A stretch of DNA of 64,000 bases, taken from Zunongwangia endophytica (GTDB lineage: Bacteria > Bacteroidota > Bacteroidia > Flavobacteriales > Flavobacteriaceae). Under the pieces are notes generated by a model. The model had not been told where the DNA came from. It was given only the letters and a program-made list of their open reading frames with translations, and searched no databases. Positions within the stretch are counted from its first letter, which is position 1. Every line of letters begins with the position of its first letter. The position numbers and the translations under genes were made by a program. Positions 16,341 to 28,375 of this stretch are shown piece by piece. The DNA is taken from NCBI RefSeq assembly GCF_030409505.1, contig NZ_JAUFPZ010000002.1:4036501-4100500 (forward strand). The letters run 5' to 3'.

Positions 16341-17525
16341 TTAATCCAAAGTAACTTTTAAAGGAGATGCAATGATTTTAGACTGTTTCTCTAACATTTG
16401 TTGCCATTCTTTCTTATTAGCAACATCTCCGCTTTTTTCCCAAGCAAAACCAGCATAGTAGGTAAAGGTGTCTTTTGGTTGGGTAGTGATTAATAAGTTG
16501 CTTTGATCGGGAATATCACTTTTATAGGCGAAAGCAGAATCGATTGCTTTAGGTGCTATAACGATTCCTTCACCCACATTAGCATCATCAATTTGTTCCC
16601 AATGCATAATCCAGCCTTCTTCTTTATTAATTTCATATTCCCCATTGTTATCGTGTAAAGTTATACCGGTTGCATAGTTTGGAATGCTATCATCGGCTTG
16701 TAAGTATATTTCAAATTTAGAAAAGTGGTCGCCTAATGCTAAGCTTATTCTTTTAGTTTCCTTTACGTTATAAGGTCCCCAAGGATCGTAACTTAATTCG
16801 AATACGGTTTTTAAAGGACCGCTTGCGATGGTTTTATATTCCATAAAATTTTGAGACACGTAAAGACTGTCATCTTCAAAAACGCCTATACCGCCTAAAC
16901 CGCGGCTTTTTCCCACATGGTATGGATCATAACCCTCACCATGATCTATATGATAATATCCGGGATTTTTAACATGCTCAGCATACCATTTATTAATTAT
17001 CGGTTTTTCGGTTCTTTTTAACCAGATATCAATTCCGCTAGAAAGGGTGCTGCCGGCAACTCCTTCTAAAGCTTCTTTTTGCCCCGTAGGGCCGTAGGTT
17101 CTAAATGCAATTTTATCATTCTCCCAAGCGTAATCATCAGTTCTTTCAGGGACGAATCTTGAGTAGGCTTCGGCTTCTTTTTTAGCGGTTGTAAGCGTAC
17201 TATCGTTTACTAATTGGTATTTAGAAGAAGCATTAGGCCCAATTTGGGCTTGAAACAGAAATTCCTTCGGAGTACCATCTTCATCATAATCTATCCACTG
17301 TGTTCTTAAAACCTGTCCCGAGCTATCTTTGATATGGATGTTTTCTAAGGAATAATCTTTAAATTTTGAAAGTATTTTTTCAGCATCAAAACTTACAATT
17401 TCAGTTCTTTTGAAATCTAGATCGTTTGTAACTTTTATTGAAACTTGATTTTCTTCATTTTTATCAGATTTGCATCCAGTGGCTAAAAGAAGACCAAGTA
17501 TGGTAGTGGTAATTAGTTTATTCAT
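16341..17525 (-). CDS. DUF4861-domain lipoprotein of carbohydrate loci
   Basis: A 394-residue lipoprotein; Cys 18 follows LLLATG. It is beta-rich throughout. Characteristic segments include WYAEHVKNPGYYHIDHGEG, YDPYHVGKSRGLGGIGVF and a C-terminal AGFAWEKSGDVANKKEWQQML. This matches DUF4861, often found with pectin- or uronate-degrading genes and of no settled activity. It begins 27 bases after the truncated regulator gene, so the two share a transcript. The several His and Asp in the HIDHGEGYDPYH stretch could form a catalytic or metal site; that is inference. Confidence 0.75.
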   Translation of the reverse strand: MNKLITTTILGLLLATGCKSDKNEENQVSIKVTNDLDFKRTEIVSFDAEKILSKFKDYSLENIHIKDSSGQVLRTQWIDYDEDGTPKEFLFQAQIGPNASSKYQLVNDSTLTTAKKEAEAYSRFVPERTDDYAWENDKIAFRTYGPTGQKEALEGVAGSTLSSGIDIWLKRTEKPIINKWYAEHVKNPGYYHIDHGEGYDPYHVGKSRGLGGIGVFEDDSLYVSQNFMEYKTIASGPLKTVFELSYDPWGPYNVKETKRISLALGDHFSKFEIYLQADDSIPNYATGITLHDNNGEYEINKEEGWIMHWEQIDDANVGEGIVIAPKAIDSAFAYKSDIPDQSNLLITTQPKDTFTYYAGFAWEKSGDVANKKEWQQMLEKQSKIIASPLKVTLD

Positions 17526-17552
17526 TTTGTTGAGGTTTAGATTAGGATTTCG

Positions 17553-18344
17553 TTAGGTGAGGTCTTTATTTAAAGAAAACTCTGATGGTAATTTACCAAA
17601 TTTTTCTTTAAAAATTTTCCTGAAATACTTCATATTGTTGAAACCAACTTCAAAAGCAGCCATAGAAATTGTTAAGCCTTCTTTCTGAATTAGGTACAAG
17701 GATTTTTCTAATTTGATATCTCTTATGTATTCATTAATGCTTTTTCCTGTGAGTGCTTTTATTTTTCTATATAAAGAAGCACGGCTCATCCCCATTTCTT
17801 TTGCAATTAATTCAACTATTTTTCCTTGAGATTGGATATGTTCCAGAACAGTTTTTTCAAACTTATTAAGAAATTTTTTCTCTATTTCAATCTGCTTACA
17901 TTCTGTTTCACTTTTAACAGACGCATTTTCTTCAGGCTGAAGTAGATCTTTCTGCAACCTCAGTTTTCTGTCCAACAGGTTTCTAATTCTGGCATTTAGA
18001 ATAGCAGTACTAAAGGGTTTAGTGATATAATCATCAGCCCCCTCGTCGTAAGCATTTATGATAGATTCTGAAGTATCTTTCGCAGATAGTAAAATTATAG
18101 GAATATGCGTAGTTTCATTTTTCGTTTTTAGAATTTTGGTTAAATCAATACCACTTTTTTCGGGCATCATGATGTCTGAAACTATTAAATCTGGTACATG
18201 TTTTATCGCCATATTAATTCCTTCCTGACCATTTAAAGCATGTAGCAAATCATATTTTTCTTTTAATATTGAAGAAAGATAATGATGAATATCAGGATTG
18301 TCGTCGATTAGTAAGATAAGTTCTCTATCGGTGTTGGGGTTCAA
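17553..18344 (-). CDS. Response-regulator plus AraC output part of a hybrid two-component regulator (N-terminal sensor lost)
   Basis: A 264-residue remnant. The receiver domain (about 8-125) has acidic DDN, phospho-acceptor Asp in DLIVSDIMMPEKSG, and Lys in DDYITKPFS. The AraC helix-turn-helix pair (about 160-260) ends in FNNMKYFRKIFKEKFGKLPSEF. HTCS regulators of polysaccharide loci are normally over 1,200 residues with a periplasmic propeller sensor and a histidine kinase. Here none of that is present: the frame upstream runs into antisense of a SusD fragment. Start (TTG at 18344) is nominal. It may survive as a free response regulator or be inactive. Confidence 0.8.
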   Translation of the reverse strand: MNPNTDRELILLIDDNPDIHHYLSSILKEKYDLLHALNGQEGINMAIKHVPDLIVSDIMMPEKSGIDLTKILKTKNETTHIPIILLSAKDTSESIINAYDEGADDYITKPFSTAILNARIRNLLDRKLRLQKDLLQPEENASVKSETECKQIEIEKKFLNKFEKTVLEHIQSQGKIVELIAKEMGMSRASLYRKIKALTGKSINEYIRDIKLEKSLYLIQKEGLTISMAAFEVGFNNMKYFRKIFKEKFGKLPSEFSLNKDLT

Positions 18345-18352
18345 TAAGGCGC

Positions 18353-18946
18353 GTGTCTCTAATTCTTTATTTTGCCCACTGGTATCTGTATAGATTAGCA
18401 GAAACTTATTTATTGAGAGCAGAAGCTAGATTTTATCAAGGCAATATTGCAGGAGCTACTCAGGATGTTAATACTATAAGGGAAAGAGCAGATGCTTCTC
18501 AATTATATACAGATGTTACTATTGGAGATATTTGTGCTGAAAGAGGTAGAGAACTTTACTTGGAAGAATGGAGAAATGTTGAATTAACTCGAATATCTCA
18601 TTGCTTAGCAATGAGTGGAATGCCAGATGAATGGGGGAATACTTACAATCTTGATTCATGGGATCAACAATCTGGAACCGATGAATCTGGAGGAAGCTAT
18701 TGGTATCAACGAATTGTTCATTATACACTCTACAATAAATATCCGGAGGGGATTGTAATTCCGAATGGTACCAATTATTATACGATGGATAAGCGAAACG
18801 TATTTTGGCCAATACCTAACAGTGCTATAGCTGCTAATATACAAGGACAATTAAGTCAGAATTATGGTTACGACGGTTATGATCCTAGTACGAAAGTATG
18901 GGATAGTTGGGAAAATGCCGTTGAAGATGAAGGGAACGTTGAGTAA
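18353..18946 (+). pseudogene. SusD/RagB-type glycan-binding lipoprotein, C-terminal fragment
   Basis: Only about 190 C-terminal residues of a protein normally 500-650 long. YRLAETYLLRAEARFYQGN, IRERADA, GRELYLEEWRNVELTR and the closing FWPIPNSAIAANIQGQLSQNYGY are typical of SusD. There is no signal peptide or lipobox, and nothing before about 18383 resembles the family. susC, normally just upstream, is missing. The sequence is fused head-to-head to the truncated HTCS gene, so this is a deletion or rearrangement remnant. A normal terminator follows. Confidence 0.88.
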
Positions 18947-19027
18947 TTTCAATTTGTAAAATATAGGGTTTGAATAACTCTAACAAGTACTCTTATTTTA
19001 TTTATATTTCAATATTTGATGAATTTG

Positions 19028-19071
19028 AGTAGAGAACGTCAAAGTAGTACACTTGGCATTCTCTACTTTTT
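19028..19071 (+). terminator. Intrinsic terminator after the susD remnant
   Basis: AGTAGAGAA/TTCTCTACT (19028-19036 with 19059-19067) with an inner paired segment and a following T run. The rest of the 262-base gap up to the BNR gene shows no gene. Confidence 0.75.
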
Positions 19072-19208
19072 AATATTTTGCTTAAAATATTGAATCTTAA
19101 ACCAATAAATTTTAACTGAATCATCAGACCCTCAAAAAAAGTCAATTAGCACCATCTCGATTTATTAAAAAAAATGAATATTGTGAAAGAAAAAGAAGCT
19201 TTATAAAA

Positions 19209-20516
19209 ATGCTGAAGTATGTATGTTTTTTTAATTTATTAATACTGCTCCTAACAGGTTGCTCTTCTACAAAAGTTAAAGACATAGAAGTAGGAGAAGG
19301 TTGGGCAAATAATTCAGTAAATACAGTGATTTTCCGGAAGAATGCTTTAGTCTCTTCCGGAGATTTTCAATTTATAGCATATTACGATGATTCCTCAAGA
19401 GTAATACTGGGTAATAGAAAGCTTAACAGCAAAAAATGGAAACTACAAACTTCAGATTTTACAGGTAACACCAAGGATGCTCATAACGCAATTAGCATCG
19501 CCTTAGATGGTGACAATAGACTCCACGCTAGCTGGGATCATCATGATAATCCATTAAATTATGCAGTTAGTGAATCTGCATTCAGTACAACATTAGGGGA
19601 GAAAGTAGCAATGACAGGTAAAGACGAAAATAAGCTATCCTATCCTCAATTTTATAATCTTAAAAACGGAAATTTATTTTTCTTATACCGATCTGGGCAA
19701 TCAGGGAAAGGAAAATTGGTTTCAAAATTATACAATATTGATAATCGAGAATGGGAAGATTTACACGATAATTTAATCGATGGCGAAGGAGAACGAAATG
19801 CTTATTGGCAGGCTAGTGTAGATAGAAATGGAACTATTCATCTATCTTGGGTGTGGCGTGAAAGTTGGGATGTTTCTACCAATCATGATATGGCGTATGC
19901 GAGATCAAAAGATGGTGGCATAACATGGGAAAAATCCAATGGAGAACGATATAAACTACCCATCACAGCGAGTACGGCCGAGTATGCTTGGAAAATTCCA
20001 CAAAGCAGCGAATTGATCAATCAAACTTCAATGACTGCCGATAAAAATGGAAATCCTTATATTGTAACCTATTGGACAGAAGATAATAAAACTGATTATC
20101 AGTTAATTTATCTGGAAAAAGGAGAATGGAAGCACGAAAACACAAACTTTAGGAATTCAACTTTTCAGCTAGGTGGAGGGGGAACAAAAAAGATTCCGAT
20201 TTCCCGTCCTGAAATTTTATTGAAAGAAACCGAAGATGATCCTGTGATCTATCTTCTCTTTAGAGATGAAGAGAGAGGAAACAAAGTTTCGATGGCTTAC
20301 CATCAATTAAATAATGAAAGTCCATGGAATGTAATCGATTTAACTAAGGAATCTGTTGGAGAATGGGAGCCTAATTATGATTTGGGACTTTGGGAACGAG
20401 AGGGGGAATTGCATGTTTTTGTTCAAAAAGTAACGCAAGTGGATGGAGAAGGAATCGCAGAATCAGAGCCAACTAAAGTACGTGTATTAGAAATTTCAAA
20501 TTTACCATTAAAATAA
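19209..20516 (+). CDS. BNR-4-type beta-propeller lipoprotein, probable rhamnose-glucuronate lyase or rhamnosidase
   Basis: A 435-residue lipoprotein (Cys 18 in LLLTGC). It has propeller repeats such as NAISIALDGDNRLHASWDHHDNPLNYAVS and SVDRNGTIHLSWVWRES, with Asp-box-like YARSKDGGITWEK. Seven-bladed BNR-4 propellers include ulvan lyases PL24/PL25, the rhamnose-glucuronate lyase PL27 and rhamnosidase GH145; the HH pair in SWDHHDN lies where this group has catalytic histidines. GH88 next door would take up the unsaturated uronate left by a lyase. Which family is not decided by eye. Confidence 0.7.
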   Translation: MLKYVCFFNLLILLLTGCSSTKVKDIEVGEGWANNSVNTVIFRKNALVSSGDFQFIAYYDDSSRVILGNRKLNSKKWKLQTSDFTGNTKDAHNAISIALDGDNRLHASWDHHDNPLNYAVSESAFSTTLGEKVAMTGKDENKLSYPQFYNLKNGNLFFLYRSGQSGKGKLVSKLYNIDNREWEDLHDNLIDGEGERNAYWQASVDRNGTIHLSWVWRESWDVSTNHDMAYARSKDGGITWEKSNGERYKLPITASTAEYAWKIPQSSELINQTSMTADKNGNPYIVTYWTEDNKTDYQLIYLEKGEWKHENTNFRNSTFQLGGGGTKKIPISRPEILLKETEDDPVIYLLFRDEERGNKVSMAYHQLNNESPWNVIDLTKESVGEWEPNYDLGLWEREGELHVFVQKVTQVDGEGIAESEPTKVRVLEISNLPLK

Positions 20517-20528
20517 ATTTTATATAAA

Positions 20529-21776
20529 ATGAAACCATTATTAAAAGTATTAAGTCTTTCACTACTGCTGTCGGCAGGAGTTTCCTGTAAAAATAATCAG
20601 GAAGATAATAAAACCGAGATAGATCAGTCTGAAGCAAAAGAAACAAGTATAGATAAGAAAATTTCCGAAGAAAAAATTGATTCAGTCACTCAACTGGCAG
20701 CTAACCAATATATATCTATGGCAGGTAAGATTGAAGAAGGAGAATACCCTAAAACATTTTACCCTAAAAAAGGCGAATTTGAAGCTAGTAATTCTGGTTG
20801 GTGGACTAGTGGATTCTATCCAGGTACTTTGCTTTATTTATATGAAGAAACAGGGAAAGATACCCTAAAAACAGAAGCCGAACATATTTTGGAGCATCTA
20901 AAAAGAGAAGCGAAAAATACCAGTACGCATGATCTTGGTTTTATGATGTTTTGCAGTTTTGGTAACGCAAACCGTCTAGATCCAAAACAAGAATATAAAG
21001 ATATTTTAATGGAGAGCGCTAAGTCTTTGGCCATACGCTATAACGATACCGTAAAAGCAATCCGATCTTGGGATAGTGCCCCTTGGAATAAAGCAGAAAA
21101 AGGAGATTTGGTAGTCATAATTGATAATATGATGAATTTGGAACTTCTTTTTTGGGCTGCAGATCATAGCGGTGATGAGCGATATCGTGAAATAGCTATT
21201 AATCACGCCAACACTACCATGAAAAATCATTTTAGAGATGATTATAGTACGTATCATGAGTTAATTTATGATGAAGAAACGGGAGAAGCCAAATCCAAAA
21301 TAACAGCACAAGGTTTTGCAGACGAATCGTCTTGGGCTCGTGGCCAAGCTTGGGGACTTTATGGTTACGTTTTAATGTATCGAGAAACTAAAGAGCAAAA
21401 ATATCTGGATCAGGCGAAGAATATTGCAAAGTTCATTTTGGAGCATCCAAATATGCCAGAAGATATGGTGCCTTACTGGGATTATGATGCTGAAGATATT
21501 CCAGATGATTTTAGAGATAGTTCTGCGGCCGCAGTAATCGCTTCAGCATTAATCGAGTTACATGAGTATACCGAGGACGAGAACTATTTTAATTCTGCTG
21601 AAAAAATGTTGTCTAGCCTAATGTCTGATGAATATTTAGCTGAACAAGATGAATTAGGTGGATTCTTACTGAAACATGGTGTAGGTAGTAAGCCTGCAAA
21701 CTCTGAAGTAGATGTGCCACTTACCTACGGTGATTACTATTTTGTAGAAGCTCTAAAAAGATACCAGGAACTGTAA
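20529..21776 (+). CDS. GH88-type unsaturated glucuronyl hydrolase
   Basis: A 415-residue lipoprotein (Cys 20 in GVSC). It is an alpha/alpha toroid with the GH88 features SGWWTSGFYPGTLLYLYEETG, HDLGFMMFCSFGNA (catalytic Asp), VIIDNMMNLELLFWA (second Asp), SSWARGQAWGLYGY and DSSAAAVIASALIEL. GH88 enzymes remove 4,5-unsaturated glucuronate from the non-reducing end of products of uronate lyases by hydration. It starts 12 bases after the BNR gene, so the pair fit a lyase-then-hydrolase step in the periplasm. Confidence 0.88.
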   Translation: MKPLLKVLSLSLLLSAGVSCKNNQEDNKTEIDQSEAKETSIDKKISEEKIDSVTQLAANQYISMAGKIEEGEYPKTFYPKKGEFEASNSGWWTSGFYPGTLLYLYEETGKDTLKTEAEHILEHLKREAKNTSTHDLGFMMFCSFGNANRLDPKQEYKDILMESAKSLAIRYNDTVKAIRSWDSAPWNKAEKGDLVVIIDNMMNLELLFWAADHSGDERYREIAINHANTTMKNHFRDDYSTYHELIYDEETGEAKSKITAQGFADESSWARGQAWGLYGYVLMYRETKEQKYLDQAKNIAKFILEHPNMPEDMVPYWDYDAEDIPDDFRDSSAAAVIASALIELHEYTEDENYFNSAEKMLSSLMSDEYLAEQDELGGFLLKHGVGSKPANSEVDVPLTYGDYYFVEALKRYQEL

Positions 21777-24974
<3,198 letters not shown>

Positions 24975-25001
24975 AAAATAAAATATAAGTGTGATTTGAA
25001 G

Positions 25002-25039
25002 CTATCCTTAGAAATTTAAACGTCTAGGGATAGTTTTTT
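25002..25039 (+). terminator. Intrinsic terminator after GH2
   Basis: CTATCCTTAGA/TCTAGGGATAG (25002-25012 with 25023-25033, one G-T pair) followed by TTTTTT. Confidence 0.8.
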
Positions 25040-25066
25040 ATATGCGATATCAACTGTTTCGAAAAC

Positions 25067-26005
25067 ATGAATAAATTCTTTCTGTTTTTTCTTTTATCCA
25101 CTTTCAGTCATTGCTTTTCGCAAAAAAGTACTGATACCTTATTTGATTATAAATTAGTATGGTCAGATGAATTTGATAAAGGCAACAAACCTGATTCTGA
25201 ATTTTGGTCTTATGAGAAAGGTTTCGTTAGAAACGAAGAATTACAGTGGTATCAGGATGATAATGCATCAATTCATGATGGTCTATTAGTAATTGAAGCT
25301 AGGAAAGAAAGAATTAAAAACAGTCAATATAAGCCCAAAAGTGAGAAATGGTATGAACGTAGAGAATTTGCAAATTATACTTCTGCCAGTGTTAATACTA
25401 AAGATAAGTTCAGCTTTAAATACGGAATTTTAGAAGTAAAGGCTAAAATCGATACTGCCTTAGGAATGTGGCCGGCAATTTGGACGTTGGGTATAGAAAA
25501 AGGCTGGCCGTATAATGGAGAGATCGATGTAACGGAATATTATTTAGTCGATCAAAAACCTGCAATTTTAGCAAATGCTGCCTGGAAAGGAAAAACCGAT
25601 TATGTCGCTTGGGATAGTGAAAAGATTCCGTTTTCAAAATTCCTAGAAAAAGATCCAAAATGGGCAGATAGCTTTCACATTTGGAGAATGCATTGGGCAA
25701 AAGAAGTGATTAAGATTTATTTAGATGAAGAATTGCTGAATACAATAGATCTTTCTAAAACAGAGAATCCCGATGGTTTTAATCCTTTTCATCAACCACA
25801 TTATATTTTATTAAATCTAGCAATCGGAAGTAATGGAGGTGATCCTTCAGCTACTTTGTTTCCAAAAAAATACGAGATTGATTATGTACGAGTTTATCAA
25901 AAAAAAATAACAAATTATGAAAATAACCAAGCTTCAATTAGTACTAGTAATGCTACTTTTTTCAAGTCAGTTTTATGCTCAGGATTTAAACCAGCCAGAG
26001 CCTAA
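25067..26005 (+). CDS. GH16 endo-beta-glycanase, C-terminus probably extended by a homopolymer indel
   Basis: A secreted beta-jelly-roll glycanase with signal MNKFFLFFLLSTFSHCFSQ. The catalytic GEIDVTEY (ExDxxE) is at about 149-156, preceded by MWPAIWTLG. GH16 includes laminarinases, agarases and endo-galactanases; the neighbours favour a galactan. The fold ends at YVRVYQKK. After that the frame runs 30 or so residues with no GH16 character, overlapping the next gene by 89 bases. A run of nine A (25899-25907) ends just before TAA; one A fewer would stop the protein right at YQKK. Confidence 0.85.
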   Translation: MNKFFLFFLLSTFSHCFSQKSTDTLFDYKLVWSDEFDKGNKPDSEFWSYEKGFVRNEELQWYQDDNASIHDGLLVIEARKERIKNSQYKPKSEKWYERREFANYTSASVNTKDKFSFKYGILEVKAKIDTALGMWPAIWTLGIEKGWPYNGEIDVTEYYLVDQKPAILANAAWKGKTDYVAWDSEKIPFSKFLEKDPKWADSFHIWRMHWAKEVIKIYLDEELLNTIDLSKTENPDGFNPFHQPHYILLNLAIGSNGGDPSATLFPKKYEIDYVRVYQKKITNYENNQASISTSNATFFKSVLCSGFKPARA

Positions 26006-27143
26006 AGAAGTACGTGAATTTTATGTGGCATCATTAGTTAAAATTTCAGATCCAGTTTTAACTAATCTTGCAGAAGGAAAACTAAAAGAAAAAATGCCGG
26101 TAGAACGATCTCCAGGTGCCTGGGACGATCGTACTCATGTAACTTATTTAGAAGCCTTCGGAAGGACACTATCGGGAATAGCACCTTGGTTAGAATTAGG
26201 GCCCGATAATACCAAAGAAGGAAAACTGAGAAAAAAATATATCGAATTAGCTCGAAAAGGAATTGATAAAGCAACCAATCCTAATTCAGCAGATTTCATG
26301 AATTTCAATAAGGATGGTCAGCCATTAGTAGATGCTGCATTTTTTGCACAAGGTCTGCTAAGAGCACCTACGCAGTTGTGGGATCCACTTTCCGAAGAAA
26401 TTAAAAAGAATGTAATCGCGGCTCTAAAATCGTCTCGAGATATCCAACCTTACTATAGTAACTGGTTGTTATTTACCGGAATGGTAGAAGCAGCGCTGCT
26501 TAAATTTGATGACGGCGCAGATATGGTTCGATTGGCATATCCTATTAACAAACATATGGAATGGTATCTTGGTGATGGGATGTATGGTGATGGTCCAAAT
26601 TTTCATTGGGATTACTACAATAGTTTCGTGATTCAGCCAATGTTGTTAGACATTTTAAAAGCGATGGAAGAAGCCGGCGTAGGCCGCGAAAAAGATTTTG
26701 AAAAGGTAAAAGAGCGAGCACAACGTTACGCTAGCATTCAGGAACGATTAATTTCTCCTACCGGAACGTATCCGCCAATTGGTAGATCTTTAGCGTATCG
26801 TTTTGGAGCTTTTCAGGCGCTTTCTCAGGTGGCACTTTGGAAGAATTTAAGCGAAGAAGTAGCACCTGCTCAAGTACGATCTGCATTATACGCTGTAATC
26901 AAAAATCAAATTGAAGCTAAAGGAACTTTTGATAAAAATGGATGGCTTCAGGTTGGGCTTGTAGGAAATCAAAACAATATCGGAGAAGCTTATATTTCTA
27001 CCGGAAGTCTTTATCTAAGTACTGAAGCATTTTTGGTTTTAGGACTCTCTCCGGAAGATGAGTTTTGGACAGCTCCTGCAAAAGCCTGGACGCAAAAGGC
27101 AATATGGAGTGGACAAAGCATTCCTATAGATCATCACTATTAA
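25917..27143 (+). CDS. DUF2264-like secreted protein (alpha/alpha toroid)
   Basis: A 408-residue protein with signal MKITKLQLVLVMLLFSSQFYAQ. The body is helical with segments HVTYLEAFGRTLSGIAPWLELG, FAQGLLRAPTQLWDPL, NWLLFTGMVEAALLKF, GDGMYGDGPNFHWDYYNSFVIQPMLLDIL and YPPIGRSLAYRFGAFQAL. These match DUF2264 proteins of glycan loci, where uronidase-type activity is suspected but not certain to me. The ATG at 25917 opens directly on the signal peptide, so its start is sound even though it overlaps the GH16 frame. Confidence 0.75.
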   Translation: MKITKLQLVLVMLLFSSQFYAQDLNQPEPKEVREFYVASLVKISDPVLTNLAEGKLKEKMPVERSPGAWDDRTHVTYLEAFGRTLSGIAPWLELGPDNTKEGKLRKKYIELARKGIDKATNPNSADFMNFNKDGQPLVDAAFFAQGLLRAPTQLWDPLSEEIKKNVIAALKSSRDIQPYYSNWLLFTGMVEAALLKFDDGADMVRLAYPINKHMEWYLGDGMYGDGPNFHWDYYNSFVIQPMLLDILKAMEEAGVGREKDFEKVKERAQRYASIQERLISPTGTYPPIGRSLAYRFGAFQALSQVALWKNLSEEVAPAQVRSALYAVIKNQIEAKGTFDKNGWLQVGLVGNQNNIGEAYISTGSLYLSTEAFLVLGLSPEDEFWTAPAKAWTQKAIWSGQSIPIDHHY

Positions 27144-27152
27144 AATTTGAAA

Positions 27153-28289
27153 ATGAAATATCCGAAATCTAAATACCTCATTGTTTTAATATTATTATTT
27201 GCGAAATTTAATTTAAGTTCTCAATCCTCTTCGCCCGGTTATACCGCTTTCCGCCCCGGAGAAATCTGGAAAGACAACGAAGGGAATCATATTAATGCAC
27301 ATGGTGGAGGGATTCTATTTAAAGACGGAATTTATTACTGGTATGGAGAGCATAAGGGCAAATCCAGCTTAGCACGAGTAGGGATTACAGTTTATTCTTC
27401 TGAAGATTTATACAATTGGAAAAATGAAGGTGTAGCACTTTCTGTAGCAAAAGATCCAGATTCAGAAATAACTTCTGGTAGTGTTATGGAGCGCCCAAAG
27501 GTGGTTTATAACAAAAAGACCGATAAATACGTAATGTGGTTTCATCTTGAATTAAAAGATCAGGGTTATGCCGCAGCGAGGACAGGAATTGCGATTAGTG
27601 ATTCGCCACTGGGACCGTTTACTTACTTAAAATCATATCGACCAAATTCGAAACAATGGCCACAAAATTTTAAAGAAGACTGGAAAGAAACCGCTAAAAA
27701 TGGAGACCCGGAAGAATGGTGGACGCCAAAGTGGCGTAAAGCTTTAAAAGAGGGAATGTTTGTTCGGCGTGATTTTGAAAACGGGCAGATGTCACGAGAT
27801 ATGACGGTGTATATGGATAAAGATGATACAGCGTACCATATTACTTCTTCTGAAGAAAATCAGACTTTACATATTTCTAAATTAACCGATGATTATCTTG
27901 ATTTTACCGGAGAGTGGGTGAGGATGCAACCCGGTGGACAAAATGAAGCACCTGCTATTTTCGAGAAAGATGGTTATTGTTATATGATTACTTCAGGATT
28001 AACAGGCTGGGCGCCTAATGCTGCGCGTTCTTTTAGAGCAAAATCTATCATGGGACCATGGGAAAAACTAGGAAACCCTGCAGTTGGAGAAAATGCCGAC
28101 AAAACTTTCTTTTCACAAAGTACTTTTGTGTTACCAGTACAGGGAAAAGAAGATAGTTTTATCTTTATGGCAGACCGCTGGAAACCTAAAAATCATATTA
28201 ATGGCCGCTATATCTGGTTGCCTATAGAATGGGAGAACGAAAAACCAATCATTCGTTGGAAAAAGGAGTGGGATCTATCTTCCTTTTAA
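27153..28289 (+). CDS. GH43 enzyme, exo-beta-1,3-galactanase-like (subfamily 24/34 type)
   Basis: A 378-residue secreted five-bladed propeller; I start at ATG 27153 (MKYPKSKYLIVLILLF) rather than the TTG at 27147. The opening blade INAHGGGILFKDGIYYWYGE replaces the ADP segment that carries the base in most GH43 enzymes. This is typical of subfamilies 24 and 34, which attack galactan side chains and backbones. Later segments include SVMERPKVVYNKKTDKYVMWFH, SRDMTVYMDKDDTAY and NEAPAIFEKDGYCYMITSG. It lies 9 bases after DUF2264. Subfamily is read from memory and is not computed. Confidence 0.8.
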   Translation: MKYPKSKYLIVLILLFAKFNLSSQSSSPGYTAFRPGEIWKDNEGNHINAHGGGILFKDGIYYWYGEHKGKSSLARVGITVYSSEDLYNWKNEGVALSVAKDPDSEITSGSVMERPKVVYNKKTDKYVMWFHLELKDQGYAAARTGIAISDSPLGPFTYLKSYRPNSKQWPQNFKEDWKETAKNGDPEEWWTPKWRKALKEGMFVRRDFENGQMSRDMTVYMDKDDTAYHITSSEENQTLHISKLTDDYLDFTGEWVRMQPGGQNEAPAIFEKDGYCYMITSGLTGWAPNAARSFRAKSIMGPWEKLGNPAVGENADKTFFSQSTFVLPVQGKEDSFIFMADRWKPKNHINGRYIWLPIEWENEKPIIRWKKEWDLSSF

Positions 28290-28375
28290 AAACAATTAGT
28301 TTCAGATTACTTGATACTTTGGCAGTTTATAATTTAATTGGATAACAATCAAAAATCTACTTTTACTTATAAAAA

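Noticed and set aside
18519-18812. Minus-strand frame inside the SusD fragment as the lost HTCS sensor
   Set aside because: No sensor or kinase motif; the opposite strand clearly reads SusD.
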